Source: Impatiens glandulifera
Lineage: Eukaryota > Streptophyta > Magnoliopsida > Ericales > Balsaminaceae
NCBI RefSeq assembly: GCF_907164915.1
Contig: NC_061866.1
Coordinates: forward strand, 26,863,905 to 26,927,904
DNA length: 64,000 nucleotides
Direction: 5' to 3'
The translations under genes and the position numbers were made by a program. This document shows, one piece after another, positions 44,449 to 56,043 of the stretch (positions within the stretch are counted from its first letter, which is position 1; each line of letters begins with the position of its first letter). The notes under the pieces were generated by a model. That model ran no database searches and was not told the DNA's origin. It saw nothing but the letters and a program-made list of their open reading frames with translations.

Positions 44449-46262
44449 ATGGTGAAAAGGAAGAACAAAAGTAATAAATCTAAAGAAGTAAGGGAGCTTA
44501 TTGTGGAAGAAATTAAGAATGTTACAGGAAAAGAGATTGAGTGAATAGTTGATGAAGTTATCCAAGAAAAGAATGAGAAAAGCAATGTTAAATCAACAGG
44601 TCCTGCAGAAATCTTTGCAGAATAGAATGCAGGAAAACAAGGCAACAAACTCCTGATGAATAGAAGTTTGGAATGCTTGTTATAATGAAAGAGCCAACCT
44701 GTTTAGAATGCTAAGAAGGGAGAAATATTCACAATTAGTAAAGAAAAATCTTAACAAATAACAGTTCAACTCAATATTCATTATCTCTAGGACTAGATTT
44801 TCTAAAGAAAGCCTAAGATGAGAAGATAGTTAAATGGTCAGTTGATATAATGAAGGAGCTGATGAAGGCTCCCAAATCCAAGACCTACACTATCAGGAGT
44901 AATTCAACAAGGAAAGTCAACGAGGTATGGAATAATAAAACATAAAAGAAATCAGAAGACCATGCCTACAAAGGAAAAGTCTATATGGGGAATATCCAAA
45001 CAAAGGTAGAATTACTCAACTCTCCTTTTAAATTAAAATTTGCTTCTAGAGTAGAGGAGAAATGTATTGAAGACTGAAAAATTGTGGTGGTTGAAAACTT
45101 CATTGGAAAAAACAGAGTATCATTACCAACTACCGAAGAAGCTCTAATTAAATAGTAGGGAGAAAAAACAGGCTTGAAAAAGTTTCTAGAAACATAAATG
45201 ACATTTACTTCCTGCAGTTCAAAAATGGTTCAAAACTAAAAGAAATCTTGGAGAAAGAGAATACTTACATATGATCAAATTGCATGAAATTGGAAAAGTG
45301 GTCAGAAGAGATGAATCTACAAAGAAGGCCAAAGGAAATAGCCCAAATTTGGTTCAAGCTTTGGAACATTCCAGCCTACATGTACAATGCTGAAGCAATT
45401 AGTCATTTTATAGGTACAGTTGGGAAACCATTATATATGGACCCAATAACTAAAGGAGGAGAGAACTTATCATTTGCTAAATTAGTATTTAAGTGCATCC
45501 TAGGAGTGTCCTACCAATGAAAATGGCAGTTGTTGATAGAAAAGGAAAACATAATGTCATAGAGATCTCTTATGAATGGAAACCAAAGAGGTATGCCTTC
45601 TGTAATACTTTCATGTACAATAAATGTGAGAAAACTAAAGAAGAAGAGCAGAAAAACCAAAAATCCAAGAAGCAGAAAAGAAAAAGAAGGAAATAGAGGA
45701 GGCTAAACTCAAAGATCAAACAATTGTAGAAGAAAACATGAAGAATTCTAGGAAAAAGGAAAAAATAAAGTAAAAGGAATCAAGGTGAAGAGGAAATTTT
45801 TTTTATGTAATGCGAAGGATCATGATGGAAATGGAAGATGAACCTCAAGTTGTTGAGGAAACTCAAGAGGAAGACACCCAATATTTCAAAGCTGAAACAG
45901 AGAATTCAAAAGTCGATAAAAAAGATTCCAAAACAAATGTGGAGTCTGAAGCTGAAGCTGAAGCCAAAGATAAGGAAGACAAAAAAACAGAAATTCAAGT
46001 TGAAGATAACAAAGTTAAAGCCCTGAAATTTTTAGAAACAATTTTTTCTATCAAATCAGAACATGCGCTTACAAAGAGAGAAATCAAAATGAGAAACAAC
46101 AATACTCATCATCCTCTTCAATACAATATCCTTTCATCTTTAGAGGAAGGGGAAGAGGAAGATGAAGAGGTAGGGGACAAAGGCCTCTCAATGAAGATAT
46201 ATGGCATGCGAAAATCCCAGGCTGGGATGATTATGTTTGAATGTACTCTTTTCTGTTTGTAA
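44449..46262 (+). pseudogene. LINE ORF1 (DUF4283) remnant, copy B
   Basis: ATG at 44449 begins MVKRKNKSNKSKEVRELIVE. Stops and frame changes follow. DUF4283 pieces: VVENFIGKNRVSLPTTEEAL (about 45091), KEIAQIWFKLWNIPAYMYNA and SHFIGTVGKPLYMDPITKGG (45284-45520), and a segment encoding LPMKMAVVDRKGKHNVIEIS. The tail 45810-46262 is a charged Lys/Glu/Asp-rich frame of 150 residues. ORF1 proteins bind LINE RNA. This copy is not translatable as one protein. Confidence 0.78.
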
Positions 46263-46530
46263 TCTCTGTTTTTTTTTTGAAATGTATGAATGTTATTAAT
46301 CAGTTTTTTTAGGGTCTTTTGATAGTCATCCTTAATAATAGATAGGGTTTGTCTAGTTTTGATTTCTGACCATCCCACCTTTGGGATTTTAATGAAATGG
46401 TTTTAACCGTTTTCCCAAAAATCAAGTTGTCATTTATTAAATTAAATGATCTATGTTAAATATAAATATCTATAATGTATATTAGGTTAAATCTTTTATT
46501 AACTTTAAGTGTATCAATAAGACTGAGTTG

Positions 46531-48056
46531 TGTTAAATTGATCCTGTGTAGGTCAAAAGTGAAGAAAACTGAAATAGGAATCAAGTCCGGTAGTTGATCA
46601 AATTTGGTGTTTGATCAAGTTCGGCGTTATATGAAACACTTCCGGCATTTTGTTAACTTCAGTCTTAGGAGAAACGCTTCCGGTTTTTTGTTAACTTCGG
46701 TTTTTGGAGAAACGCTTCCGGAATTTTGTTTACTTGGGTATTTGGAGAAGAGCTTCCGGTATTTTGTTCACTTCGATTTTATATGAAGCGCGTCCAGTAT
46801 TTTGATCGGTTCAGCTTTTGAGAAACACTTCCGGTTTTTCCAGAATTTTGGTTTTATGAAGCGCTTCCAGTTTTTTGTTATCTTTAGTATTTTGAGAAAC
46901 ATTCCAGTATTTAACCTCTTCGGTTTTATGAAGCGCTTCCAGCTGTTTGTTATCTTTGGTATTTTTGAGAAGTGCTTCTAGTATTTAATCTCTTCGGTTT
47001 TATATGAAGCGCTTCCGATTTTTCCAGAACTTCGGTTTTATGAAGCGCTTCCAGTACTTAATCAAATTTGGTATTTGATAAAGTTCGGCTTTATATGAAA
47101 CACTTCCGGTATTTAACCTCTTCGAATTTATATAAAGTGCTTCCAGTTTTTCCAAACCTTTGGTTTTATGAAGAACTTCTGGTATTTGATCAAGTTTGGC
47201 TTTTGTGAAGCACTTCCAATTCTTGATCAAATTCGATATTTGATCAAGCATCCAAAATCCCTCTCCAGTGCATCAGCTGAATCTGTTATTGACAGTTTGA
47301 CACAACAACTAATTTAAACTTATAGAAGACTGCCACGTGCCAAACTAATTTAGAATTCATGTGATGTATGTTCTCAGTATACCATAATCTCTTAAAAAAT
47401 ATTCAACGCGCTACCATCATCTAGTACACTCACAATCAAATGCATATTCTCTAATGTACTACCCTAGCACACATCCAATCAAAATAGGACACATATCAGT
47501 TGAAGCAAATATGTTCGTTTCCTATTGCCTATTTACGGAGAAGTTGAAGGAAAATTTGAATCTCTCGATCACACCTAACTTCTCACTATTGTTTTCAAGA
47601 GTATCAAGCATTGTTGTGAACCTTCTCTCAAGCTCTTAAGTTCTAAAACTTTACAAGTTTGATAGATCATAAAGTTGTATTACATTCACTAATATTTATG
47701 TGTGAGATTCAACATTGTAAGTTGACAAAATCTATTCTATTCAATAGAGTGTTTAGTGCTAAGAGTTCGGAAACAGTCATTGTCAAAGTCCTGATTGTCC
47801 GACTGGGTTTGTGTAAGTGTTGTATTCAAACCAAATCTTCTAATGAATATCATTCTCAAGGTTGAGAAGAAGTGGTGATGTAGGAGAATTTAATCTAAAC
47901 ATCCATAAATAAACCTTGTACCTTGTGTTCTTTACATTCAGCATTTTCCAAACCTGTATCTATCGCTTTAAGTCCAAACAAACATTTCTACACTGGATTT
48001 TGTTCAAGAGTTTGTGAAGACTTGTGAAAAATAGAAACAAATATTAACTTCTAACA
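46531..48056. mobile_element. Solo LTR, 1526 bp (TSD GAGTT)
   Basis: Begins TGTTAAATTGATCC and ends ATTAACTTCTAACA (the TGTTA...TAACA pair). GAGTT lies at 46525-46529 and at 48057-48061, with one extra G before the left end. There is no internal domain or partner LTR, so unequal recombination probably removed the rest of the element. The second half contains ordinary LTR-like sequence with several short open frames that I do not regard as genes. Confidence 0.75.
46632..47258. repeat. ~37-bp minisatellite inside the solo LTR
   Basis: About sixteen imperfect units, each beginning GAARCGCTTCCGGT (or GAAACACTTCCGG) followed by a T-rich stretch and TTCGGTTTTAT or TTTGGTATTTG, lengths about 34-55 bp. 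Alternating subtypes give a higher-order pattern. Confidence 0.85.
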
Positions 48057-48170
48057 GAGTTAATATGAGAGTGTAAGACGATGCGGTTAACAATACTTGG
48101 TCAACCCCCTGCTATTGTTAACTCATTTCCTAACAATGTAGATCTATGATCTATCAAAGCCTAATAGTGT

Positions 48171-48401
48171 TGTTGGGTATTGGTTGACCCAACATTGTGA
48201 CCCAATCTATAGTAACCCACTTACTGGACTTGACCTAATAATATAAATATATACTACTCTCTTGGTTGGAGGTAGAGGACAAATTCCTTTATGGTGTTTG
48301 AATGTTAGTGAGAGGGTTGCCTCCTTTATGTGAGATAGTGGTGCAACGAAATCGATAAACAAGAAAACTGAGCCAAACTCCAATCGAATTCACACCCAAT
48401 A
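48171..48401 (+). repeat. 5' LTR (231 bp)
   Basis: Starts TGTTGGGTATTGG and ends CACACCCAATA; the final CA has become TA. Confidence 0.92.
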
Positions 48402-48402
48402 G

Positions 48403-48414
48403 TGGTATCAGAGC
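48403..48414 (+). other. Primer-binding site, tRNA-iMet type
   Basis: TGGTATCAGAGC, one base after the LTR, intact. Confidence 0.93.
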
Positions 48415-48796
48415 TAGGGTTTAGGGTTTGTAATTGGAGTTTGAGATTAGGTTGGAGGATATAAGTTATCTTCACCAATAAGCACAGATCTGTTTCTTCT
48501 TTCATCCTGCTGCTTTTATTTTCTACTTTTGCTTCTACTGGAGGAAGAAGAAAGATGTTTCCGCCTCTGAAGAAGAAGTCGTTGTTGTTTTATTCAACCG
48601 TTATCGGTGTCACATTTGTCGTGACCGCTGAGAATCAAAGTCGCCTCTGTTCTGCTGCTTGGAAGATGAAGTAGTAAATCCCCGAGCGGGGTGGGTAAGT
48701 CGAAACTTTATTTGAGTTTAGCAAGGTATCATAGCTTAAACCCTCCTATTAATTTATGCCAATTGATTGTTGATTACTTTTAATTTGTTTGATAAC

Positions 48797-49632
48797 ATGT
48801 CTGGTGTTAATCAATATGGTATGGTTCTATTAAACGAAAAAACTAATTTTGGCATTTGGAAACAAAAATGAAATGTGCTTTGATTAAAAAAAATACTTTA
48901 AAGTTGTTAGTCAGGTTTATGCTGTTGTAGATACCGTTGAGAAAAATAGTGAAATTAATGAAAATGCACGTGCCTCTATATACTTGAACTTATTTGATTT
49001 TGTGATGAGAAAATTTGGTAATTTAGAGTGTGCAAAAACCTTGTGGGATAAATTTGTCTGAACTTAATATTGAAACTTCTCTTCCTAATAAAATGTTCTT
49101 ACTTGAAAAGTTTTTTAAATTTAGATTGGATATGTCAAAGGACATTAAAGATAATATAAATATTTTCACTAAACTTATTTATGACATTAAGTTGTGTGGT
49201 GATAAGAACATTGATGAGTATGCCCCCATTATCTTATTGAATGCTATTCCTAATTCTTTTAATGATGTGAAGTCTGACATTAAGTATGGTAGAGACAATG
49301 TCACTCTTGATATTGTTGTCAGTGGTCTTAAGAGTAAGGAGTTAGATTTGAGACACTTTGAGAGGGGTAAATAGTCTGGTGGGGAAGTCATGCATGTGAG
49401 AGGTATATCTCAAGGTAGGTCAAGTGCCCAAAAGAATGTCAGTAATGAGAGTTCTGGTAAGAAATTTCATCCTACTAGTAAAAGAAGATCTAAGTCTAGG
49501 TCTAGTGCTAGAAAATGTTATAATTGTCATGAGTCTGATCATTTTATCAAGGACTGTCCTAAGCCTAAGAGAGATCATCATGTTGAAAAACTAATGTGGC
49601 TTTTTGTGAGGGAAATATGGGTGATATTTTAA
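48797..49632 (+). pseudogene. copia gag with CCHC zinc knuckle
   Basis: ATG at 48797 opens MSGVNQYGMVLLNEKTNFGI, then a stop. 49030-49374 continues with LEKFFKFRLDMSKDIKDNIN and a UBN2-like helical region. 49390-49632 carries the zinc knuckle CYNCHESDHFIKDC. At least two frame breaks are present. Confidence 0.85.
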
Positions 49633-49679
49633 TGATTAATAATCTATGTGATTATGCTAGCTTGAACTCCGTGTTATCT

Positions 49680-51200
49680 GATTCTTTGTGCAAATATGAT
49701 TGGCTATTTGACTCTGATTGTACTTTTCATGTGACTCCATTTAGATATTTTTTCTAACTATAAAGATATTGAACATGGTTGTGTGTTTATGAAAAATTCG
49801 AAAAATTACAATGTGTTAGAAATAGGTGATGTATGTCTAAGGTTCTCTTATGGTTCTGTGTTTACTTTGAAGAATGTAAGGCATGTTCCTGATTTACGTT
49901 ATAATTTATTGTCTTGTGCATCTCTTGATAATGATGGTTAGGAGGCAAAGTGAGGGAAAGGTGTTATGAATATTTTGTGTGGGTCTCTTGTTATCTTTAT
50001 AGCTAAAAAGATGAACAATTTGTATGTGTGTCATGCTGAGACTACTTGTGACTCGATGAACTCTGTGATTGGTGATAAATTTGTTCTTTGACATAATATA
50101 TTAGGTCACATGAGTAACAAAAGTCTAGAAATTTTCCATAAAGGTGCTCACTTTGGTAGTGATAAATTATCCATCATCCCCTTCTGTGAATCATGTGTGC
50201 TAGGAAAACAACATTAGGTGAGTTTTCCCATCTCCTCCTACCCAAACGTGTCTAAGTATACCAATATCCTTGAATATTTGCATGCTGATGTGTGGGGTCC
50301 CTCTAGTGTTTCTACACATAGAGGAACCAATATTTTATGTCCATCATTGATGATTATTTTAGGAAAGCTTGGGTGTTAGTTTTGAAACATAAGTCTGATG
50401 TATTTGAAAAGTTTAAGGAGTGGAAGATTTTGATTGAGAATCAAACAGGTAAGAAAATCAAAACTCTTAGGACAGATAATGGTCTTGAGTTCTGTAATAA
50501 ACAGATAAATAGTTTATGCGTTACTTGGGGTATTAAAAGTCATAGGTCTGTGTCATACACACCGTAGTAGAATAGTGTTGCTGAGAGGATGAATAGGACA
50601 CTTCTAGAGAGGATGAGAGCTATGTTAACGTCATCTGGGTTGTCTAAGATGTTTTGGGTGGATGCTTTGCATATTGCTGCTTATTTAATAAATAGGTCCC
50701 TTAGTGTTCTCTTAGGAGGGAAATCTACTGAATCTGTGTTTTCAGGTAAACCTCTTGATTTGAGCAACTTGAAAGTTTTTGGCTGTGTTGGCTATGTGCA
50801 TTAGAAGATTGACAAGTTGGATCCTAGGTCCAAGAAATGTGTGTTCTTAGGCTATCCTGAAGGGGTAAAAGGTTATAGGCTTTGGGATAGGAGTGAACAT
50901 GGGCTTAGGATTGTGATAAATAAAGATGTTGTATTTAATGAGAATAATTTTCCTTGCTTTCCTATGTCTCTCACTCCTGTTAATGATGCTCCTAATAAGG
51001 TGGAGTATGTGCTTGTAGTTTTTGATCAACCTTCTGAACATGATGTGAATGTTCTCAATGAGGTGGAGCATGATAATTTGCATGATATGATGATTTGTAT
51101 GATTCAAATGTTTTGTCTGATTCACATGATTTTCTTGATGATTTGAATGATTCAAATGTGTTGTATGATCCACATGATTTGCATGACTATTAACTTTCTA
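49680..51200 (+). pseudogene. copia protease and integrase
   Basis: The protease motif reads WLFDSDCTFHVTP; the canonical D-S-G is changed to D-S-D. The integrase zinc region has ILGHMSNKSLEIFHK and FCESCVLGKQH. The catalytic core contains LHADVWGPSS (first Asp), IIDDYFRKAWVLVLKHKSDV and LRTDNGLEFCNK (second Asp and the Glu-containing region), then RMNRTLLERMRAML and NLKVFGCVGYVH. Several in-frame stops (for example at 50563-50570 and 50801-50806) interrupt it. Confidence 0.87.
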
Positions 51201-51334
51201 GGGATAGAAGTAGAAGAATTGTTAGATTGTCTGCTAAATTTAGGGATGAAAATTTAATAATTATAATATGTCTGAATTTTCTTTTAACATGTTTGAATCC
51301 CTAGACTGTAATGAGCCTAGCTCTTATAGAGAAG

Positions 51335-51510
51335 TTTTTTTTTTTTGTTTAGAAAATAGCTTAGTGCCATTTCATTAAAAAAACCCAAAAGAGGGAAAAA
51401 AATACAAAAGTGTAAGATCAGATCTAGATAATTTCTAGATTTGACAATGAAACAATAATTGAATTACAGACAATAACAATAATCAATTAGCGTCTACAGC
51501 GTTTTTACTT
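51335..51510 (-). mobile_element. 5'-truncated LINE 3' end inserted in copia pol
   Basis: A T-run at 51335-51346, then TTTAGAAAATAGCTTAGTGC and CATTTCATTAAAAAAACCC: on the minus strand an L1-type 3' end (CTCTTTTGGGTTTTTTTAAT, GAAATGG) with a poly(A). It resembles the 3' end of the LINE at 16440-16500. Flanking copies TTATAGAGAAG (51324-51334 and 51511-51521) form the TSD. Removing the insert rejoins the copia frame. Confidence 0.82.
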
Positions 51511-53061
51511 TTATAGAGAAGCTTTGAGGTCTAAGTTTTCTACTAAATGGATTGTTGCTATGAATAATGAGATGAATACCATGAGAATCAATGATACTTG
51601 GAAACTTGTTCCTAAACCTCATAATTTTTCCTCAGTGGATTGCAAGTGGTTGTATAAGGTGAAGCAAGAATCTGAAAAACATAGATTCAGGTCTAGGTTA
51701 GTATCCAAGGGATTTACTCAAAAGGAGGGAATATATTATGCTGAAATCTTCGCTCCTGTTGTCAAATTCACTACTGTTAGAATTATGTTTGCTTTAGTTA
51801 CTCACTTTGATTGGGAATTGAAGCAAATGGATGTTACTACTTCTTTCTTACATGGTGAACTTGATAAAAATATTTATATACATCAACCTGAGGGGTTTGT
51901 TGACCCCAAGTTGCCTGATCATGTTTGTTTTTTAAAAAAAGCCTCGTATGGTTTAAAACAATCTCTTAGGCAATGAAATATCATGTTCGATAAGTGCATG
52001 CAATCTTTGATGTTTAAAAGAAGTTCTTTGATCATTGTCTTTACTTCAAAAATATAGACTATGTGCATGTATTTCTTTTATTGTATGTGGATGAAATGTT
52101 GATTTTTAGCCCATGTCTGAAGTTTGTCATGCATGTGTAAAAATCACTTTATGAAAATTTTGACATGAAAGACTTAGGTGAGGCTAAGAAGATTTTGGGC
52201 ATGAATATCATTAGAGATAGAACAAAGTTTTCTCTTATGTTGAATCAAAGTGCATATGTTGCTAAAATTTTGAGTAAATTTTCTATGTTTGATGCTAAAT
52301 CTGTGAATGTGCCTCTTGTTTCCTACTTTGTGTTAAGTAAGGATCGGTCTTATATGACTGAAACTGAAATAACTGAAATAAAGAATGTGCCTTATTCCAA
52401 TGCTATAGGATCTGTTATGTATCTCATGATTAGTACTAGGCCTAATATAGCATATGCAATTAGTTGCTTGAGTAGATTTATGTCTAACTCTTGTATGCCT
52501 CATGGGAATGCTTTCAAATGGCTTTTGAGATATCTAAAAACCACGGTTGATGTTGGCTTAACTTTCTCTAAGTGTTCTGTAGGTACTAAGTTGTTTGGTT
52601 ATGTGGATTCTAATTATGCTATTGATATGGATAATAAAAGTCTACTACTTCTTACGTGTTTACTTTGTGTGACTCTTGCATAAGTTGGAAGTCTTATCTT
52701 CAACCCATTGTTGCTTTATCTACTACAAAATATGAGTATGTAGCTTCCACTAAAGCTTTTAAGGAAGCAATTTGTCTTAAAGCTATTTTGTCTGAAATTG
52801 GTTTTCTTGACAAAAATGTGGTTGTGTTTTCTAATAGTTAATCTTCTATTTAACTATGTAAACATCCTTTTTTTCAAGATAAAACTACATATTGATGTTA
52901 GGTTTCATTATATTCATGAAATTGTTGAAAAGGGCATTGTTAAGTTAGAGAAAATTCCTTCGGAATTTAATCTTGCTGATATGGGTACTAAGTGTTTACC
53001 TACTGAAAATATTATTTCATGTCAATGGATTTTAAACTTTGACTTAGGGAAAGATCTTTGA
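51511..53061 (+). pseudogene. copia reverse transcriptase and RNase H
   Basis: 51524-51976 encodes FSSVDCKWLYKVKQE, FTQKEGIYYAEIFAPVVKFT and LKQMDVTTSFLHGELD, then a stop. The catalytic site at about 52080 reads LLLYVDEML, with YVDD changed to YVDE. RNase H follows: YSNAIGSVMYLMISTRPNI, GYVDSNYAIDMDN, ALSTTKYEYVASTKAFKEAI, and a terminal IVKLEKIPSEFNLADMGTK. Stops and frame changes are frequent. Confidence 0.88.
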
Positions 53062-53126
53062 GTTTCGTCCTTTGTGGGCATGGAATGCTTTGTGATCTTG
53101 CCTTCAATCCTTATAATTTTCCCATT

Positions 53127-53348
53127 CTTTGTGCTCTTACATTTGATCTTTGAGATTTTCGCATTCTTGTTCTCTTGCATTTGATCTTTGTGATTATCGC
53201 ATGTTTTATGCTCATGCGTTTAATCTTTGTGATTTTCCCATGCTTTGTGCTCTTGCATTTGATCTTTGTGATTTTTGCACGCTTTGTGCTTTTGCGTTTG
53301 ATCTTTGTGATTTTCGCATGCTTTGTGCTCTTGCCCATAGTCTTTGTG
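53127..53348 (+). repeat. 38-39-bp minisatellite before the 3' LTR
   Basis: Five or six units of GCATTTGATCTTTGTGATTT plus TCGCATGCTTTGTGCTCTT (for example starting at 53140 and 53178). A 39-bp period is 13 codons, so both strands show repetitive open frames that I treat as artefacts. Confidence 0.88.
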
Positions 53349-53462
53349 ACACGAGTTTACCTTGGGTATTCTCTATGTTGCCTCGGTGGTAATAAATTGG
53401 CGATGATGTGTCTTGTGATTTCGTGATTGTGTTTTGCATTGTTTTGGGCCAAATGTGGAGAT

Positions 53463-53693
53463 TGTTGGGTATTGGTTGTCCAAACATTGTGGTCCAATCT
53501 CTAGTAATTCACTTACTTAACTTGATCTAATAATATAAATAGATACTACACTCTTGGTGGGAGCTAGAGGTCAAATTCTTTTGTGGTGTTTGGATGCTAG
53601 TGAGAGGGTTGTCTCCTTTGTGTGAGATAGTGGTGCAATAGAATCGATAAATAAGAGGACTGAGTCAAACTCCAATCGCATCCACACCCAACA
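53463..53693 (+). repeat. 3' LTR (231 bp)
   Basis: Starts TGTTGGGTATTGGTTGTCC and ends CACACCCAACA, preceded by a purine-rich tract AAATGTGGAGAT (53451-53462). Confidence 0.92.
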
Positions 53694-53698
53694 AGTGT

Positions 53699-54632
53699 AA
53701 TTAGACTTAGATCCCAATTCATGAATGTCGAAGACTTTTTAAAACAAATTCTATATAGTTATATTCTATTTAATAAAATGTCAAAAGTCCTTAGCATGTA
53801 AGAAAAAATGACAAGTGTTCAATTAATGTTCTATTTTAGCTAGAAAAGTATTTATATCTTAATCTCAGATAAATAAATCAAAATGAAATCATTTTTAAGC
53901 ATCAAACAATTATTAGAAATTTAATATGAAGTATCATTTATTGATGAATGCATATTTGTTAGAATTTATAAATTTAGTATGATAGTTTTGTAATTTTTAT
54001 TCAATTATGTATAATTATAGTAAAGACATGTTGAATGAGATCTAATTATAAGATGCGAAAAGACATCTTTTTTTTATCTGACACATATTGAGGTTTAATG
54101 TGACTTTAGATTTGTCTTTTTCAGAATAAAAAGTTTTAATAAAACTTTTGATAAGTATGATTACAAAAATAAAGGTGTAGGAAAAAATAGGATAACACCA
54201 TCCTTTACAACCTAATAATTAAGTGCGGAACATTTTTATTACATGCATATCATTTTGCCTAAATATTTTAAAACAAACTCATTTATATGTAAGTAATTAA
54301 ATGTCAAAATTCGTTAAAATCCTATAAAATTTGACCAATTATTAAATTTATAACCTTACTTGGATCCTTCCCAAAAACCTATTTCCCTACAACTTTTTGC
54401 AAAATATACACCATGGTATATTAAAACCAATAGAGTAATAATCTATTATAATTTAAAAAGAATTGAGTATATAAAATTTTAGTAGATAATAATTATATAT
54501 ATATATATATATTTAATGTGATAAGATCATCATTCATAATCGAAACAAATTAAATCAAACTGAACTATTGATGACATGTATATTTGTTTTTCAAATTTAA
54601 TAATGTAATTTATATAGTTCACCTGTATATAT
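53699..54632. other. AT-rich spacer without genes
   Basis: No coding similarity seen. AT-rich with a short (TA)n run near 54490-54510. Confidence 0.6.
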
Positions 54633-55141
54633 TGTCACGGGTTCAGTCTTTCCAATGACGATCCGTACAGCACTAGTTACGATCTTCACAAGAACGAGTA
54701 ACTAGTCAGCCTTACTCGACGCAACACTCGACGTTTAATAGAATCGACACAAGAATTCTAGAGAGAGAGTAAACTCTTACAAAGAATAATATTATATCAC
54801 TTGAACACTTGGTGATTTACAATGTAATACCTCATAGGTATTTATAGGACTAATTCTAGATATTACATTAATGACACACTAATTTAGGACATTCCTTATA
54901 AGTGTCAATTAGTGATGCACTAATTTAGGGATTCCTTCTAATTGTCAATTAGTGATGCACTAATCAAGGACATTTTTTTAACTATCAATTAGTGATGCAC
55001 TAATCAAGGACATTCCTTTTAACTGTCAATTATTGATGCGTTAATCAAGCACCTGACTTCCAGCTAGAATATTCCTTGGGTTGAGCTTAGGTGGGCTTAA
55101 GCCTCCTCCTCTTCTTGGGCCAAGAAGATTGGGCCGTGACA
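54633..55141 (-). repeat. 3' LTR of the gypsy element
   Basis: On the plus strand from TGTCACGGGTTCAG to GGGCCGTGACA. It contains four or five ~45-bp internal repeats of the type TCAATTAGTGATGCACTAAT (54850-55050). Confidence 0.9.
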
Positions 55142-55154
55142 TTCTCCCCCACTC
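55142..55154 (-). other. Polypurine tract of the gypsy element
   Basis: The minus strand reads GAGTGGGGGAGAA immediately before the 3' LTR. Confidence 0.85.
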
Positions 55155-55164
55155 AATCTGGAGA

Positions 55165-55928
55165 CGTCCTCGTTGCGTCCTCCTTGTAAGATTGGATGAT
55201 GTCTCCACATATGATAGAAGTTTTAAGCGATATTCTAGCTTTTTAATCCGTTTATTCTCTAAGAAAGTGCCTTCGTATTTCCTCACAAGCCTCTTGTGAA
55301 CTTTGGAAAATCGTCTTCCTTTATGGAGGACAAGTTTTACTATCACTCAGTTTCCTCCGAACTCTAAGTGTCTTCTCTTCTTGTCCTCCTATTTCTTCAT
55401 TCTTTTGGCGATCTTGGCTATTTCGCACTTCTCTTTCTTGAAGAGCAACTCCTCTGGTTGCCTATTCGATTCCTCCAATTTAGGAGGTTTCATGCGATAA
55501 AGAACCGCCGCCGATGGTTTTGTACATTTGACTAACTCTTCTCTATGATCCACCTCTCTCTTATTGTGGGGTTTCTTTGATAATCTAGCGGGCATTACAT
55601 CATGACTTTTCTCTAGGACAGTTGTAACTTCTAGAGGTATCTTCTCTTTGGACGCAATTTTCTCATCTTCTTTCACGGTGACAAAAGATGATGGGTGGGT
55701 CTTCTCTGCACCTTTTGAGAGTTGCATGGCAGATAGGTGTCTAGTTTCTCTCTTGCCCTCTTTTATTAAAGGTATTGTGCAAGTATTGCCTTGTTCTAGA
55801 ATGTAAATCGTATTAGTAGAAGGGAGTAGGAAGGAATTTATCTTGTTTAGGAAATTTATGTCGAGAACTATTTTGTAGTCGTCCATGTCAATAATGGAGA
55901 AATCCAGTTGGCCAGTCCACTCCCCCAA
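55165..55928 (-). pseudogene. Protease / RT start fused to integrase tail
   Basis: The 179-residue frame 55928-55389 begins in the retropepsin-like domain (LDFSIIDMDDYKIVLDINFL), passes through a linker, reaches the RT N-terminal motif RMKPPKLEESNRQPEELL, and joins directly to CEIAKIAKRMKK, which belongs to the integrase C-terminus. The next frame continues with RFSKVHKRLVRKYEGTFLEN, the integrase end. A deletion near 55440 therefore removed RT, RNase H and the integrase core. Confidence 0.78.
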
Positions 55929-56043
55929 GTTGATCTTTACATTACGAGCAGCTCTATAAGTTGCACTTGGTCCGAGTTGACTACTTTAATCCACCCTTGC
56001 TCCTTAGTGTACCTGATCCCCGGTTTTCACGCCTCCTTTACCT

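Larger units (their letters stand above)
44050..46430 (+). mobile_element. Half-LINE copy B: 5'UTR, ORF1 and 3'UTR without ORF2
   Basis: A 5'UTR with GGCACAGGCGACACA-like repeats (about 44068-44290) leads through CATTAAGTGTTTCTAGTCTA to an ORF1 starting at 44449. After ORF1 the sequence passes at about 46255 into a 3'UTR with GTTTGTAATCTCTG, AGGGTCTTTTGATAGTCATC and CCTTTGGGATTTTAATGAAA. All of these blocks match copy A in the same order. No ORF2 sequence lies between. Confidence 0.78.
48171..53693 (+). mobile_element. Ty1/copia element with short LTRs (TSD AGTGT), dead
   Basis: LTRs of 231 bp at both ends, primer site next to the left LTR, then gag, protease, integrase, RT and RNase H in copia order. 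AGTGT flanks both sides (48166-48170 and 53694-53698). The LTRs differ at roughly 30 of 231 positions by eye, indicating an old insertion. Many stops are present; a LINE fragment interrupts pol at 51335-51510 and a 39-bp minisatellite precedes the 3' LTR. Confidence 0.93.

Noticed and set aside
53111..53487. Repetitive open frames on both strands (FDLCDF and KSTKHAKITKIK types)
   Set aside because: A 39-bp minisatellite automatically keeps frames open; no independent evidence for a gene.
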